A DNA stretch of 62,478 bases from RGDT01 sp964630925. Its GTDB lineage: Bacteria > Planctomycetota > Planctomycetia > Gemmatales > Gemmataceae. The notes beneath the pieces are model-generated. The model was given only the letters and a program-made list of their open reading frames with translations. It searched no databases and was not told the origin of the DNA. The stretch covers positions 1 through 62,478 of the forward strand of contig CAZVZK010000053.1 in assembly GCA_964630925.1 (NCBI GenBank), in the 5' to 3' direction. Numbering within the stretch: position 1 is the stretch's first letter; each line of letters begins with the position of its first letter. Shown here piece by piece: positions 1 through 7,570 of this stretch. Made by a program: the position numbers and the translations under genes.

Positions 1-1
1 C

Positions 2-2440
2 CCTCCGGCGACCCCGGCCCGGCCCGCCGCCGGCGCCTCGCCGCCCTCCGGGGCCCGTCCGCCCGTGAGCGGCACCAGCCCGCCGGCCGGCACGCGCCCG
101 CCGGGCAGCCCCCCCTCTCGTATCGTGCCCCCCGGCAGCGGCGGCCGCCCGGCCCTCGGGGGGCAGGGATCGCGTATCGTCCAGCCCGGCAGCGGCGCAC
201 GCCCCATCCCCGGCCAGCAGCCCCAGCAGCGCGGGGGCCCCGCGCCGCCGGCCTCGGCCAACGCCCCCCGCAAGATCGGTGAGATCCCGCCCGAGCTGCT
301 CGAGCAAATCGCCAAGGGCCGCGACGCGTCGTCGATCTCGGTCAAGGAGATCGAGCAGAAGATGCGCGACAACGCCCGCGGGCCCGTCGCGCCCGGCACC
401 GCCGCCCCCGTCGAGGAGCCGGCCGAGGCGGATGACGACCGGCCGGGGCCGCGTCGCCCCGGGGCCGGCGGCGGCGGCGGCGGCGGCGCGGCGGGCGGCA
501 TCGCCGCGGCCCGCGCCGACCGGCACAAGGAGCGCGCCGAACGCCAGGCCAAGCGCAAGGCCCAGGGCGGCGACGAGCGCGGCGGCAAGATCAGCCTGGA
601 GGAGGACGACGGCCGCTACCGCAAGGGCCGGTCGTACCGCGAGAAGATCAAGCCCAAGGGGACGGTCGCCCGCAAGGGCAGCATCCCCATCTCGCTCCCC
701 ATCACCGTGCGCTCGCTGTCCGAGGCGATGGGCCGCAAGTCCACCGACCTCATCGCCAAGCTGATGGCCAACGGGCTGATGCTGAACATCAACTCGGCCA
801 TCGACCCGGAGACGGCCCAGCTGCTGGCGCTGGAGTTCGGGTGCGAGCTGGACGTGAAGCAGACGGAGACGGCGCGCGAGAAGCTCAAGAGCAAGACCGA
901 CGAGAAGGACGACCCGGTCTCGCTCGTGGCGCGTGCCCCCGTCGTGGTCATCATGGGCCACGTCGACCACGGCAAGACGTCGATCCTCGACAAGATCAAG
1001 GGCGACAACATCGTGGACACGGAGGCCGGCGGCATCACGCAGGTCCTGCGCGCCTGGCGGATCGAGCACGACGGGCGGCCCATCACGTTCCTCGACACGC
1101 CCGGCCACGAGGCCTTCACGAAGATGCGTGCCCGCGGCGCCAACGTGACGGACATCGCCGTCATCGTGGTGGCGGCCAACGACGGCGTCATGCCGCAGAC
1201 CGAGGAGGCGATCAACCACGCCAAGGCGGCGAACGTCAGGATCATCGTCGCCATCAACAAGGTCGATCTGCCCGACGCCAACCTGCGGAAGACGGAGCAG
1301 CAGCTCTACTCGCTGGGCCTGTTGCCCGACGACATGGGCGGCGAGGTGCCGTTCGTGAGGTGCAGCGCCAAGACAGGCGCCGGCATCGACGAGCTGCTCA
1401 ACCAGATCAGCGTCGTGGCCGAGCTGGCCGAGCTGAAGGCCAACCCGGACAAGCCGGCGAGCGGCACGGTGCTGGAGGCGTACCTCTCCGAGAAGGAGGG
1501 TGTGCAGGCGACGCTGCTCGTGCAGGGCGGCACCCTGCGGGAGGGCGACGTGGTGGTGGCCGGCCACGCGTTCGGCACCGTGCGCCGGCTGTTCAACGAC
1601 CGCGGCAAGCCCATCGAGAGCGCCGGGCCGAGCGTGCCCGTCCGCATCCTCGGCCTGGACGAGGTGCCCAACGCGGACGACCCGTTCAACATCGTGGACG
1701 ACATCACGACGGCCCGCGAGATCGCCGAGGACCGCAAGCAGGAGATGGCCGAGAAGGCGATCACCACGCGCGCCCCGGTGGACCTCGCCCGCACCACGAA
1801 GATCACCGAGCTGAAGGTGATCCTCAAGGCCGAGGCCCGCGGCTCGGTCGAGGCCATCCGCGCCGAGCTGGAGAAGCTCAAGCACGAGGAGGTGCGCGTC
1901 CGCGTCCTGCACACGGGCATCGGCGGCATCACGGCGTCCGACGTGCAGCTCGCCCTGACCTCGCCGGGGGACACCATCATCCTCGGCTTCAACGTGACCA
2001 GCGACAACGACGCCCGCGCCCTGGCCGAGGAGCGTGGCATCCAGATCCGCGAGTACAACATCATCTACCGCCTGGTGGAGGACATCCGGTCGGCCCTCGA
2101 GGGCAAGCTAAAGCCCCGCGAGGACGTCATCCACCTCGGCAGAGCCATCGTCCGCGAGACGTTCAAGATCGGCAAGGTCGGCACCATCGCCGGCTGCGTC
2201 GTCACCCAGGGCACCATCGAGCGGTCCGCCCTGGTGCGCGTCATCCGCGGCGGCGTGGTCATCTACCCGCCGGCGGACCGGACGGCCAAGTTCGAGTCGC
2301 TCCGCCGCTTCAAGGACGACGCCAAGGAGGTGCGCGAGGGCTTCGAGTGCGGCATCAAGCTGGCCAACTACGACGACATCAAGGTCGATGACGTGATCGA
2401 GGCCTACCGCGTCGAGCAGGTCCTCCGGAAGCTGGATTAA
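2..2440 (+). CDS. infB: translation initiation factor IF-2 (5' end outside window)
   Basis: GTPase that delivers fMet-tRNA to the 30S subunit and drives 70S assembly in the cytoplasm. The frame is open from base 2, so the GTG at 65 is not the true start and the N-terminus lies upstream. Counting from 65, residues 1-200 are a Pro/Gly/Ala-rich then charged linker; an IF2_N-like domain follows at about 205-260 (PITVRSLSEAMGRKSTDLIA). The GTPase domain begins with the P-loop GHVDHGKT at 298-305, the switch DTPGHEAF follows, and NKVD lies at 398-401. The C-terminal IF-2 domains run to the stop. An internal proline-rich extension is common in planctomycetes. infB followed by rbfA is the classical bacterial order. 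Confidence 0.97.
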   Translation, partial: PPATPARPAAGASPPSGARPPVSGTSPPAGTRPPGSPPSRIVPPGSGGRPALGGQGSRIVQPGSGARPIPGQQPQQRGGPAPPASANAPRKIGEIPPELLEQIAKGRDASSISVKEIEQKMRDNARGPVAPGTAAPVEEPAEADDDRPGPRRPGAGGGGGGGAAGGIAAARADRHKERAERQAKRKAQGGDERGGKISLEEDDGRYRKGRSYREKIKPKGTVARKGSIPISLPITVRSLSEAMGRKSTDLIAKLMANGLMLNINSAIDPETAQLLALEFGCELDVKQTETAREKLKSKTDEKDDPVSLVARAPVVVIMGHVDHGKTSILDKIKGDNIVDTEAGGITQVLRAWRIEHDGRPITFLDTPGHEAFTKMRARGANVTDIAVIVVAANDGVMPQTEEAINHAKAANVRIIVAINKVDLPDANLRKTEQQLYSLGLLPDDMGGEVPFVRCSAKTGAGIDELLNQISVVAELAELKANPDKPASGTVLEAYLSEKEGVQATLLVQGGTLREGDVVVAGHAFGTVRRLFNDRGKPIESAGPSVPVRILGLDEVPNADDPFNIVDDITTAREIAEDRKQEMAEKAITTRAPVDLARTTKITELKVILKAEARGSVEAIRAELEKLKHEEVRVRVLHTGIGGITASDVQLALTSPGDTIILGFNVTSDNDARALAEERGIQIREYNIIYRLVEDIRSALEGKLKPREDVIHLGRAIVRETFKIGKVGTIAGCVVTQGTIERSALVRVIRGGVVIYPPADRTAKFESLRRFKDDAKEVREGFECGIKLANYDDIKVDDVIEAYRVEQVLRKLD

Positions 2441-2449
2441 CTCTCACCG

Positions 2450-2557
2450 GTTTTCAGTTTTCAGTTTTCCGTTTTCAGCGAACAGCCGGCGCGTGCCGGC
2501 ATCCGTTTGGCTGAAGGCGGTTAACTGAAAACTGAAAACTGAAAACTGAAAACTGAA
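2450..2557. repeat. inverted repeat of tandem heptamers abutting rbfA start
   Basis: Four TTTTCAG-type heptamers (2451-2478, third unit TTTTCCG) face four CTGAAAA heptamers plus CTGAA (2525-2557). They would form a 28-bp stem with one mismatch around a 46-nt loop, which itself holds a GCCGGC/GCCGGC hairpin (2485-2500). The last A of the right arm is the first base of the rbfA ATG, so no Shine-Dalgarno sequence fits between. The element lies between two co-directional genes and should be transcribed with them. Confidence 0.9.
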
Positions 2558-2988
2558 TGAAAAGACACCGACTAGCACGAGTCTCCGAGGCCATCCGCGA
2601 GGTGGCCGCCGAGACCATCCTGTTCGAGCTGAGGGACCCGCGTGTGAAGAACGTCACGGTCACGCGCGCGGAGGTCTCGGGCGACCTGCAGCACGCGAAG
2701 GTCTACGTCTCCATCATGGGGACGGAGAAGGAGCAGGCGTTGACGATGCACGGACTGCGTCATTCGACGGGCTTCATCCAGGCGAAGCTGGCGAAGCGTT
2801 TGGAGACGCGGTTCACCCCGGTGCTGACGTTCGTGATCGACGAGGGGGTGAAGAAGAGCATCGAGATGTCGAGGCTGTTGAACGAGGCCCTCGGCCCGAA
2901 GGCCGGGGGCGAAGGTGAGGCCGACGGAGCGGCCGGGCCAGAGGACGCCGAGCCTGGAGGCGAGGCGTCGGGGGGCCCGGGCACCTGA
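2557..2988 (+). CDS. rbfA: ribosome-binding factor A
   Basis: Small KH-type factor that binds the 30S subunit and helps 16S rRNA 5' end maturation, important in the cold. The 143-residue protein has the family signature RVSEAIREVAAETILFELRD near the N-terminus, DPRVKNVTVTRAEVSGDLQHA-type strands (shown split here: DPRVKNVTVT then AEVSGDL) and a core ending near residue 115. A Gly/Glu/Ala-rich tail of about 28 residues follows. It sits 116 bp after infB in the same direction. The start codon directly follows CTGAAAA repeats, and no purine-rich ribosome-binding site is visible, so initiation must be unusual or coupled. Confidence 0.95.
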   Translation: MKRHRLARVSEAIREVAAETILFELRDPRVKNVTVTRAEVSGDLQHAKVYVSIMGTEKEQALTMHGLRHSTGFIQAKLAKRLETRFTPVLTFVIDEGVKKSIEMSRLLNEALGPKAGGEGEADGAAGPEDAEPGGEASGGPGT

Positions 2989-3005
2989 TTCCAATGGAGG
3001 GACCC

Positions 3006-3713
3006 ATGGCGACGACAACGACGACGGCCAGCAAGGCGACGACCCTCAACCAGCTCTTGGGGGCGATCGAGCCGGTGGGCGAGCCGGGCGCGGGGCTGCC
3101 GGTGCTGGAGCAGTTCATCTACGGCATCTGCCGCGAGGACGCGAGCCCGGAGATGGCGGCGCAGGCGTTCGCGAACCTGAAGACGCAGTTCTTCGACTGG
3201 AACGAGGTGCGTGTCTCCGGCACGCGCGAGCTGGAGGAGGCGATGGAGGGCCTCTCCGACGCCGAGCGCCGCGCCGAGCGGATCATCAGCTTCCTGCAGG
3301 AGGTGTTCGAGTCCACGTTCTCGTTCGACCTCGAGCACGTCCACAAGAAGGGCCTGAAGCAGGGGGCGGCGCTCCTGGCGCGGTTCGAGGCGGCGGGCGA
3401 CCACGTCGTGGCGTGGGTGGTGCAGCGGGCGATGGCCGGGCACGCCGTCCCGGTGGACGCCGCCACGGTGCGTGTGGCCTCGCGGCTGGGCCTGATCGAC
3501 GAGGGGGCGGACCTGAAGTCGGCGCGGGCGGCGCTGGAGCACCTGGTGCCGAAGAACAAGGGCCAGGCGTTCACGGACGCGGCGAGCATCCTGGCGGAGC
3601 AGGCGTGCTGGGAGGGCGAGCCGAACTGCGGGGGCTGCGCGCTGCGGAGGGCGTGCCCGTCGGCACGCGAGTCCGCCGAGCCGGCGGCCCGCGCCCGCGC
3701 CAAGCCGCGGTGA
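3006..3713 (+). CDS. endonuclease III-like HhH/[4Fe-4S] protein lacking the catalytic lysine
   Basis: Resembles the Nth/MutY DNA glycosylase fold. The C-terminus carries C201, C208, C211 and C217 in the exact C-X6-C-X2-C-X5-C spacing of the endonuclease III iron-sulfur cluster. Ungapped comparison with the Nth helix-hairpin-helix block places FEAAGDH where LPGVGRK is expected, so His133 replaces the catalytic lysine, while the catalytic-type Asp151 (PVDAATVRV) is kept. A DNA-binding or structural role, or altered chemistry, is more likely than classical glycosylase/lyase activity. I chose ATG 3006 over 2994 because GGAGGG (2996-3001) overlaps the earlier codon and serves the later one. It follows rbfA by 17 bp. 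Confidence 0.7.
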   Translation: MATTTTTASKATTLNQLLGAIEPVGEPGAGLPVLEQFIYGICREDASPEMAAQAFANLKTQFFDWNEVRVSGTRELEEAMEGLSDAERRAERIISFLQEVFESTFSFDLEHVHKKGLKQGAALLARFEAAGDHVVAWVVQRAMAGHAVPVDAATVRVASRLGLIDEGADLKSARAALEHLVPKNKGQAFTDAASILAEQACWEGEPNCGGCALRRACPSARESAEPAARARAKPR

Positions 3714-3716
3714 AGA

Positions 3717-3880
3717 AGAGGCAGGCATACCACGGAAGACACGGAAGACACGGAAGGAAGACGAAGAAGCGAGAGAGGTAGAAGCAGGCGGCTGCCTGTC
3801 TTCCTGCTTGATACCTCCTTCTCTTCTTTGTCTTCTTTGTCGTGTCTTCCGTGTCTTTCGTGGTATGCCTTCCTGCTCCT
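3717..3880. repeat. long imperfect inverted repeat built on ACACGGAAG 9-mers
   Basis: The left arm (about 3718-3770) contains CCACGGAAGACACGGAAG units and the right arm (about 3826-3876) contains CTTCCGTGTCTTTCGTGG, the complementary pattern. Outer arms AGGCATACCACGG and CGTGGTATGCCT pair exactly. The element starts right after the stop of the endonuclease III-like gene and ends just before the promoter-like site of the TPR gene. No ORF explains it. Confidence 0.85.
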
Positions 3881-3891
3881 GCAAGTCCGCA

Positions 3892-3920
3892 TTGCCCCGG
3901 CCGTGGGCCGTCGCTACACT
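3892..3920 (+). promoter_or_regulatory. promoter-like site for the TPR gene
   Basis: TTGCCC (3892-3897), a 17-bp spacer and TACACT (3915-3920) lie 33 bp before the ATG at 3953. GGAGG precedes that start. The same -35/-10 pattern recurs upstream of other genes in the window. Confidence 0.5.
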
Positions 3921-3952
3921 CCGCCGGCCGCCCGCCCGCCGGAGGATCACGC

Positions 3953-6157
3953 ATGCCGATCCGCGCCGCCGTCGCCCTTCTCCTGCTCGCCGGTCCGGCC
4001 CTCCTGGCCCAGATCGACGGCGGCCCCACCCCACTCCACGTCCCCAAGTCTCCGCCGGCGAAGGAGGCGCTCGCCCGCCGCGAGGCGTTGCGCCTCTACG
4101 GGGCCGCGTTGGTGCACGAGCGAAACAACCGCCTCCTGGAGGCCGCCGCCCACTTCGAGAAGGCGGCCAAACTCGATCCGGAGTCGGCCGCCATCGCGCG
4201 GGCGCTCGTGCCGCTGTATCTGGCGCTCGACCGCGGCGACGACGCCGTCAAGGCCGGCGAGAAGGTGCTGACGCTCGACCCCGATGACCACGTGACCGCG
4301 TCGGTGCTTGCGCGGTGGATGCGCCGCGGCGGCGACCTTAAGGGCGCGATGGCGATGCTCCGAGCCGCCGGGCGGTCGAAGACGCTGGGGCGTCGGCCCG
4401 ACCAGCGGGCGCAGGTGTGGTTCGACCTGGCCCAAATGCAGGAGGTGGCCGGGCAGTTGGCCGAGGCCGAGGCGTCGCTCCGCAAGGTGGCGGCGATCGT
4501 CGATGACACGCGGGCGTTGATGGAGGCTTCGCGGGCGACGCAGCAGGACGTCGACACGCAGGCGGCGGAGACCTACGAGAAGCTCGGCCAGGTGTGTCTG
4601 AAACTGGGGAAGGTGAAGGAGGCCGAGGCCGCCTTCGCGGTGGCACGCAAGAAGGACCCGTACCGGGCACCCCGGCTGGCGTATGACCTGGCGCGGGTGT
4701 ACCGCGACCAGGGCAAGCCGCGCGAGGCGCTGGCGCAGGTGGAGGCGTATCTCGGGAGCCTGCCCCACGGCGCGGAGGCGTATGAGCTGCGGATCGGCCT
4801 CCAGCGAATCACCGGGGCCGACAAGGAGGTGGTGCCCAGCCTCAAGGCGTCCGGCGAGCGCGACCCGCACAACCTCGGCCTGAAGATGATCCTCGCGCGG
4901 GAGCTGTGCAAGGCGGGCCGCATCCCCGAGGCGGAGCTGGTGTACGTCGAGGCCCTCGTGGTGAACCCGACGGCGGACGTATTCAAGGGGCTGTTCTCGC
5001 TCCAGGCGGCCCAGGGCGCGCGGGGCCTGAAGAAGATCGTGACCCGGCTGGACGCCGCCATCGCCGGGGCGGTGGGCGCGCCGTCCCTGCCGGGGATCAG
5101 CGACGCCAACGACACGGCCAACGCCCGGACGATGCTGAATGTCATCCGCGCCGACCGGCCCCTGGTGCCGAAGGTGATGGAGGCGGCGGCGGGGATGAAG
5201 ACGCACGTCGGGACGCGCTCCACCCTGGCGACGCAGGGGGCGCGGCAGAACCACCTCACGCTCGCGGAGGCGCTGTTCCGCTCCTGCCTCGATGAGGACA
5301 TGGGCGACATGGAGGCGGAGACGTATTCGGGGCTCCTCCAGGTGTTGCAGCTCCGCCATCGGCATGAGGACGTGGTGACGGTGTCCCAGAAGGGGCTGGA
5401 AAAGGCCAAGCACACGCCGAAGGTGCTGTTCCACCGGGCGATGGCGTACAGCCTCGTGAACCTGGACCGGATGAAGGAGGCGATGCAGGCGGCGGACGCG
5501 GCCCTGGCGGCGGCGGAGAAACAGCAGACGCTCGCCTGCCGCAAGCTCAAGGCGTTCGTCCTGGGCGAGATGGGCAAGGGCGCGGAGGCCATCGAGACCT
5601 GCCGGGCACTGGTGAAGGAGTATAATCACGGGGCGGATGGCCGTGACGCCCGGCTGGCCCTGGCGCGGGCGCACCAGGCCGCGGGCGAGCTGGACGAGTC
5701 GGAGCGGCTGCTGGAGAAGATCCTCGAAGAGGACTCGTCGGACGCGGGCGTCTGCAATGATCTCGGGTACGGGTACGCGGACAGGGGGAAGAAGCTGGCG
5801 GAGGCGGAGCGTCTGATCCGTAAGGCGCTGGAGCTGGAGCGGAAGCAGCGGCAGGGCGGGCCGTTCCTCGACCCGGATGAGTCGGGCGATAACGCGGCGT
5901 ACGTCGATAGCCTGGGGTGGGTGCTGTTCAAGGCGGGGAAGGTGGAGGAGGCGAGGAAGGAGCTGGAGCGGGCGACGCGGCTGCCGCACGGGGACGAGCC
6001 GGTGCTGTGGGACCATCTGGGCGACGTGTACGCGGCGCTCAAGATGAAGGGCAAGGCCGGCGAGGCGTGGAAGCGGGCGGCGGCGCTGTACGTCGCCGGG
6101 GCGAGGAGGACGAGCGAGCCGCGCTACAAGGAGCTGCTGCAGAAACTGAGGCCGTGA
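3953..6157 (+). CDS. exported tetratricopeptide repeat protein
   Basis: 734 residues with an N-terminal signal peptide (hydrophobic run AVALLLLAGPALLA) followed by many TPR-type helix pairs: HFEKAAKLDPES near residue 70, EAEAAFAVARKKDPY, and a strong C-terminal set including NDLGYGYADRGKKLAEAERL and SLGWVLFKAGKVEEARKELE. TPR arrays act as protein-protein scaffolds; the C-terminal block resembles the assembly or trafficking TPR proteins of the envelope. The start at 3953 is chosen because GGAGG lies about 7 bp upstream and the product then begins with a signal peptide; the open frame extends back to 3842 but covers the inverted repeat. The partner is unknown. The YebC gene follows 31 bp later. 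Confidence 0.85.
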   Translation: MPIRAAVALLLLAGPALLAQIDGGPTPLHVPKSPPAKEALARREALRLYGAALVHERNNRLLEAAAHFEKAAKLDPESAAIARALVPLYLALDRGDDAVKAGEKVLTLDPDDHVTASVLARWMRRGGDLKGAMAMLRAAGRSKTLGRRPDQRAQVWFDLAQMQEVAGQLAEAEASLRKVAAIVDDTRALMEASRATQQDVDTQAAETYEKLGQVCLKLGKVKEAEAAFAVARKKDPYRAPRLAYDLARVYRDQGKPREALAQVEAYLGSLPHGAEAYELRIGLQRITGADKEVVPSLKASGERDPHNLGLKMILARELCKAGRIPEAELVYVEALVVNPTADVFKGLFSLQAAQGARGLKKIVTRLDAAIAGAVGAPSLPGISDANDTANARTMLNVIRADRPLVPKVMEAAAGMKTHVGTRSTLATQGARQNHLTLAEALFRSCLDEDMGDMEAETYSGLLQVLQLRHRHEDVVTVSQKGLEKAKHTPKVLFHRAMAYSLVNLDRMKEAMQAADAALAAAEKQQTLACRKLKAFVLGEMGKGAEAIETCRALVKEYNHGADGRDARLALARAHQAAGELDESERLLEKILEEDSSDAGVCNDLGYGYADRGKKLAEAERLIRKALELERKQRQGGPFLDPDESGDNAAYVDSLGWVLFKAGKVEEARKELERATRLPHGDEPVLWDHLGDVYAALKMKGKAGEAWKRAAALYVAGARRTSEPRYKELLQKLRP

Positions 6158-6188
6158 ACGGCGGCCGAGCAACAATGAGGAGCGAGCG

Positions 6189-6935
6189 ATGGCCGGGCAT
6201 TCCCATTGGAACAACATCCAGCACAAGAAGGGCAAGGCCGACGCCATCCGGGCACGGGCGTGGAGCAAGCTGAGCCGTGCGATCATCATCGCGGCCCGCC
6301 ACGGCGGCGGTGACCCGACGATGAACCTGAAGCTGCGGTACGCCATCGACGCGGCGCGCTCGATCTCGATGCCGAAGGATAACATCGAACGGGCGATCAA
6401 GCGCGGCACCGGCGAGGGCGAGTCGATCACCTACGACGAGATCACCTACGAGGGCTACTCGGGGCCTGTCGCGGTCCTGGTGGAGATCGCCACGGACAAC
6501 CGCTCGCGGACGAAGGGCGAGATCTACAAGATCTTCGAGCGGGCGGGTGCGAACATCGCCAGCCCCGGAGCGGTGGCGTATCAGTTCGAGAAGAAGGGCC
6601 TCATCACCGTCCCCGCGGCCGCCGTGGAGGAGGAACGGCTGATGGACGTGGTGTTGGAGGCGGGGGCCGACGACCTGAAGCGCGAGGACGACGTGTTCGA
6701 GGTGGTGACGGACCCGACGAAGTTCACGGCGGTCATCGATGCGCTGGCGAAGGCGGGCATCCCGGCGGCGAGCGCGTCCATCGAGTCGCTGCCGAAGCTG
6801 CGTGTGGATGCGGACGTGGAGACGGGCCTGAAGGTCCTGCGTCTGGCGGAGGCGTTGGAGGAGAACGACGACGTGCAGAAGGTCTACACGAACCTCAACC
6901 TGACCGACGAGATCGTGGCGGCGGCGAGCAAGTGA
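6189..6935 (+). CDS. yebC: YebC/PmpR family protein
   Basis: 248 residues, the usual family length. Signature MAGHSHWNNIQHKKGKADA at the N-terminus, then SISMPKDNIERAIKRGTGEG and YEGYSGPVAVLVEIATDN in the central domain, and a C-terminal domain ending in YTNLNL. The family was long annotated as a transcriptional regulator; recent work links members to the ribosome and relief of stalling at proline runs, which would suit the proline-rich proteins seen here, though that link is inference. It sits in the translation-related block, 31 bp after the TPR gene. Confidence 0.95.
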   Translation: MAGHSHWNNIQHKKGKADAIRARAWSKLSRAIIIAARHGGGDPTMNLKLRYAIDAARSISMPKDNIERAIKRGTGEGESITYDEITYEGYSGPVAVLVEIATDNRSRTKGEIYKIFERAGANIASPGAVAYQFEKKGLITVPAAAVEEERLMDVVLEAGADDLKREDDVFEVVTDPTKFTAVIDALAKAGIPAASASIESLPKLRVDADVETGLKVLRLAEALEENDDVQKVYTNLNLTDEIVAAASK

Positions 6936-6968
6936 GGGCGCTCGTCGGCGCCCCGGAGGGTGTCCCAG

Positions 6969-7565
6969 ATGTCGTTCCAGCAGTTCACATTCCCACAGGT
7001 TGCAGTTGACCTGGGACTGGCTCTCGCGGACGCGGATCTGTTCGGGGCCTTGCCCCCCGTTTCGGTCTCGCCCGAGTTCGCCGCCGTCGTGGCGGATGGC
7101 GCGAATCTCGCCAGTGCGATCAACACAGAGAAGGCCCGCTCCGAGTTCGCGGTCGCCCCCGTCCTGTTGGAGCTGCGGCGCCGCCACCCCGGCACGTTCG
7201 GCCTGTTCTCGGGGGTGGAGCTGGACGCGGACCCCTCCCGCGGCCTCAACGGGGTGTGCGATTTCCTGATCACAAGGAAGCCGAATCAGCACGTCGTGAG
7301 CGTGCCCATCCTCACCGTCGTCGAGGCGAAGAACGACAACCTTCGCAACGGCCTCGGACAGTGCATCGCCTCGATGGTCGCGGCCCGAATCTTCAATGAG
7401 GCCGGGGGTGAGGCCGTCCCGGCCATCCACGGGGCGGTCACAACTGGCAGCCTGTGGAAATTCCTGCGTCTGACGGGCAACCAGGTGGTGATCGACGCCG
7501 TGGAATACCACAGCGACAACCTCGGCAAACTGCTCGCCATCCTGGAACACATCGTCAGACCCTGA
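6969..7565 (+). CDS. unknown protein, possible PD-(D/E)XK nuclease-like fold
   Basis: 198 residues, not firmly recognised. Residues in the middle show a strand with Asp (GVCDFLIT), a hydrophobic strand with E-A-K (ILTVVEAKND) and a following helix with Gln (LGQCIASMVAARIF), which is the order of the PD-(D/E)XK catalytic core plus its Q motif. No signal peptide or membrane segment is visible. ATG 6969 is preferred over GTG 6960 because GGAGGG (6955-6960) ends 8 bp upstream and overlaps the GTG. The neighbours are YebC upstream and a convergent unknown downstream, giving no functional context. It could equally be a structural relative without nuclease activity. Confidence 0.5.
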   Translation: MSFQQFTFPQVAVDLGLALADADLFGALPPVSVSPEFAAVVADGANLASAINTEKARSEFAVAPVLLELRRRHPGTFGLFSGVELDADPSRGLNGVCDFLITRKPNQHVVSVPILTVVEAKNDNLRNGLGQCIASMVAARIFNEAGGEAVPAIHGAVTTGSLWKFLRLTGNQVVIDAVEYHSDNLGKLLAILEHIVRP

Positions 7566-7570
7566 CGGGA

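Noticed and set aside
3842..3952. N-terminal extension of the TPR protein from 3842
   Set aside because: The extension encodes the inverted repeat and promoter; the start at 3953 has a ribosome-binding site and signal peptide.
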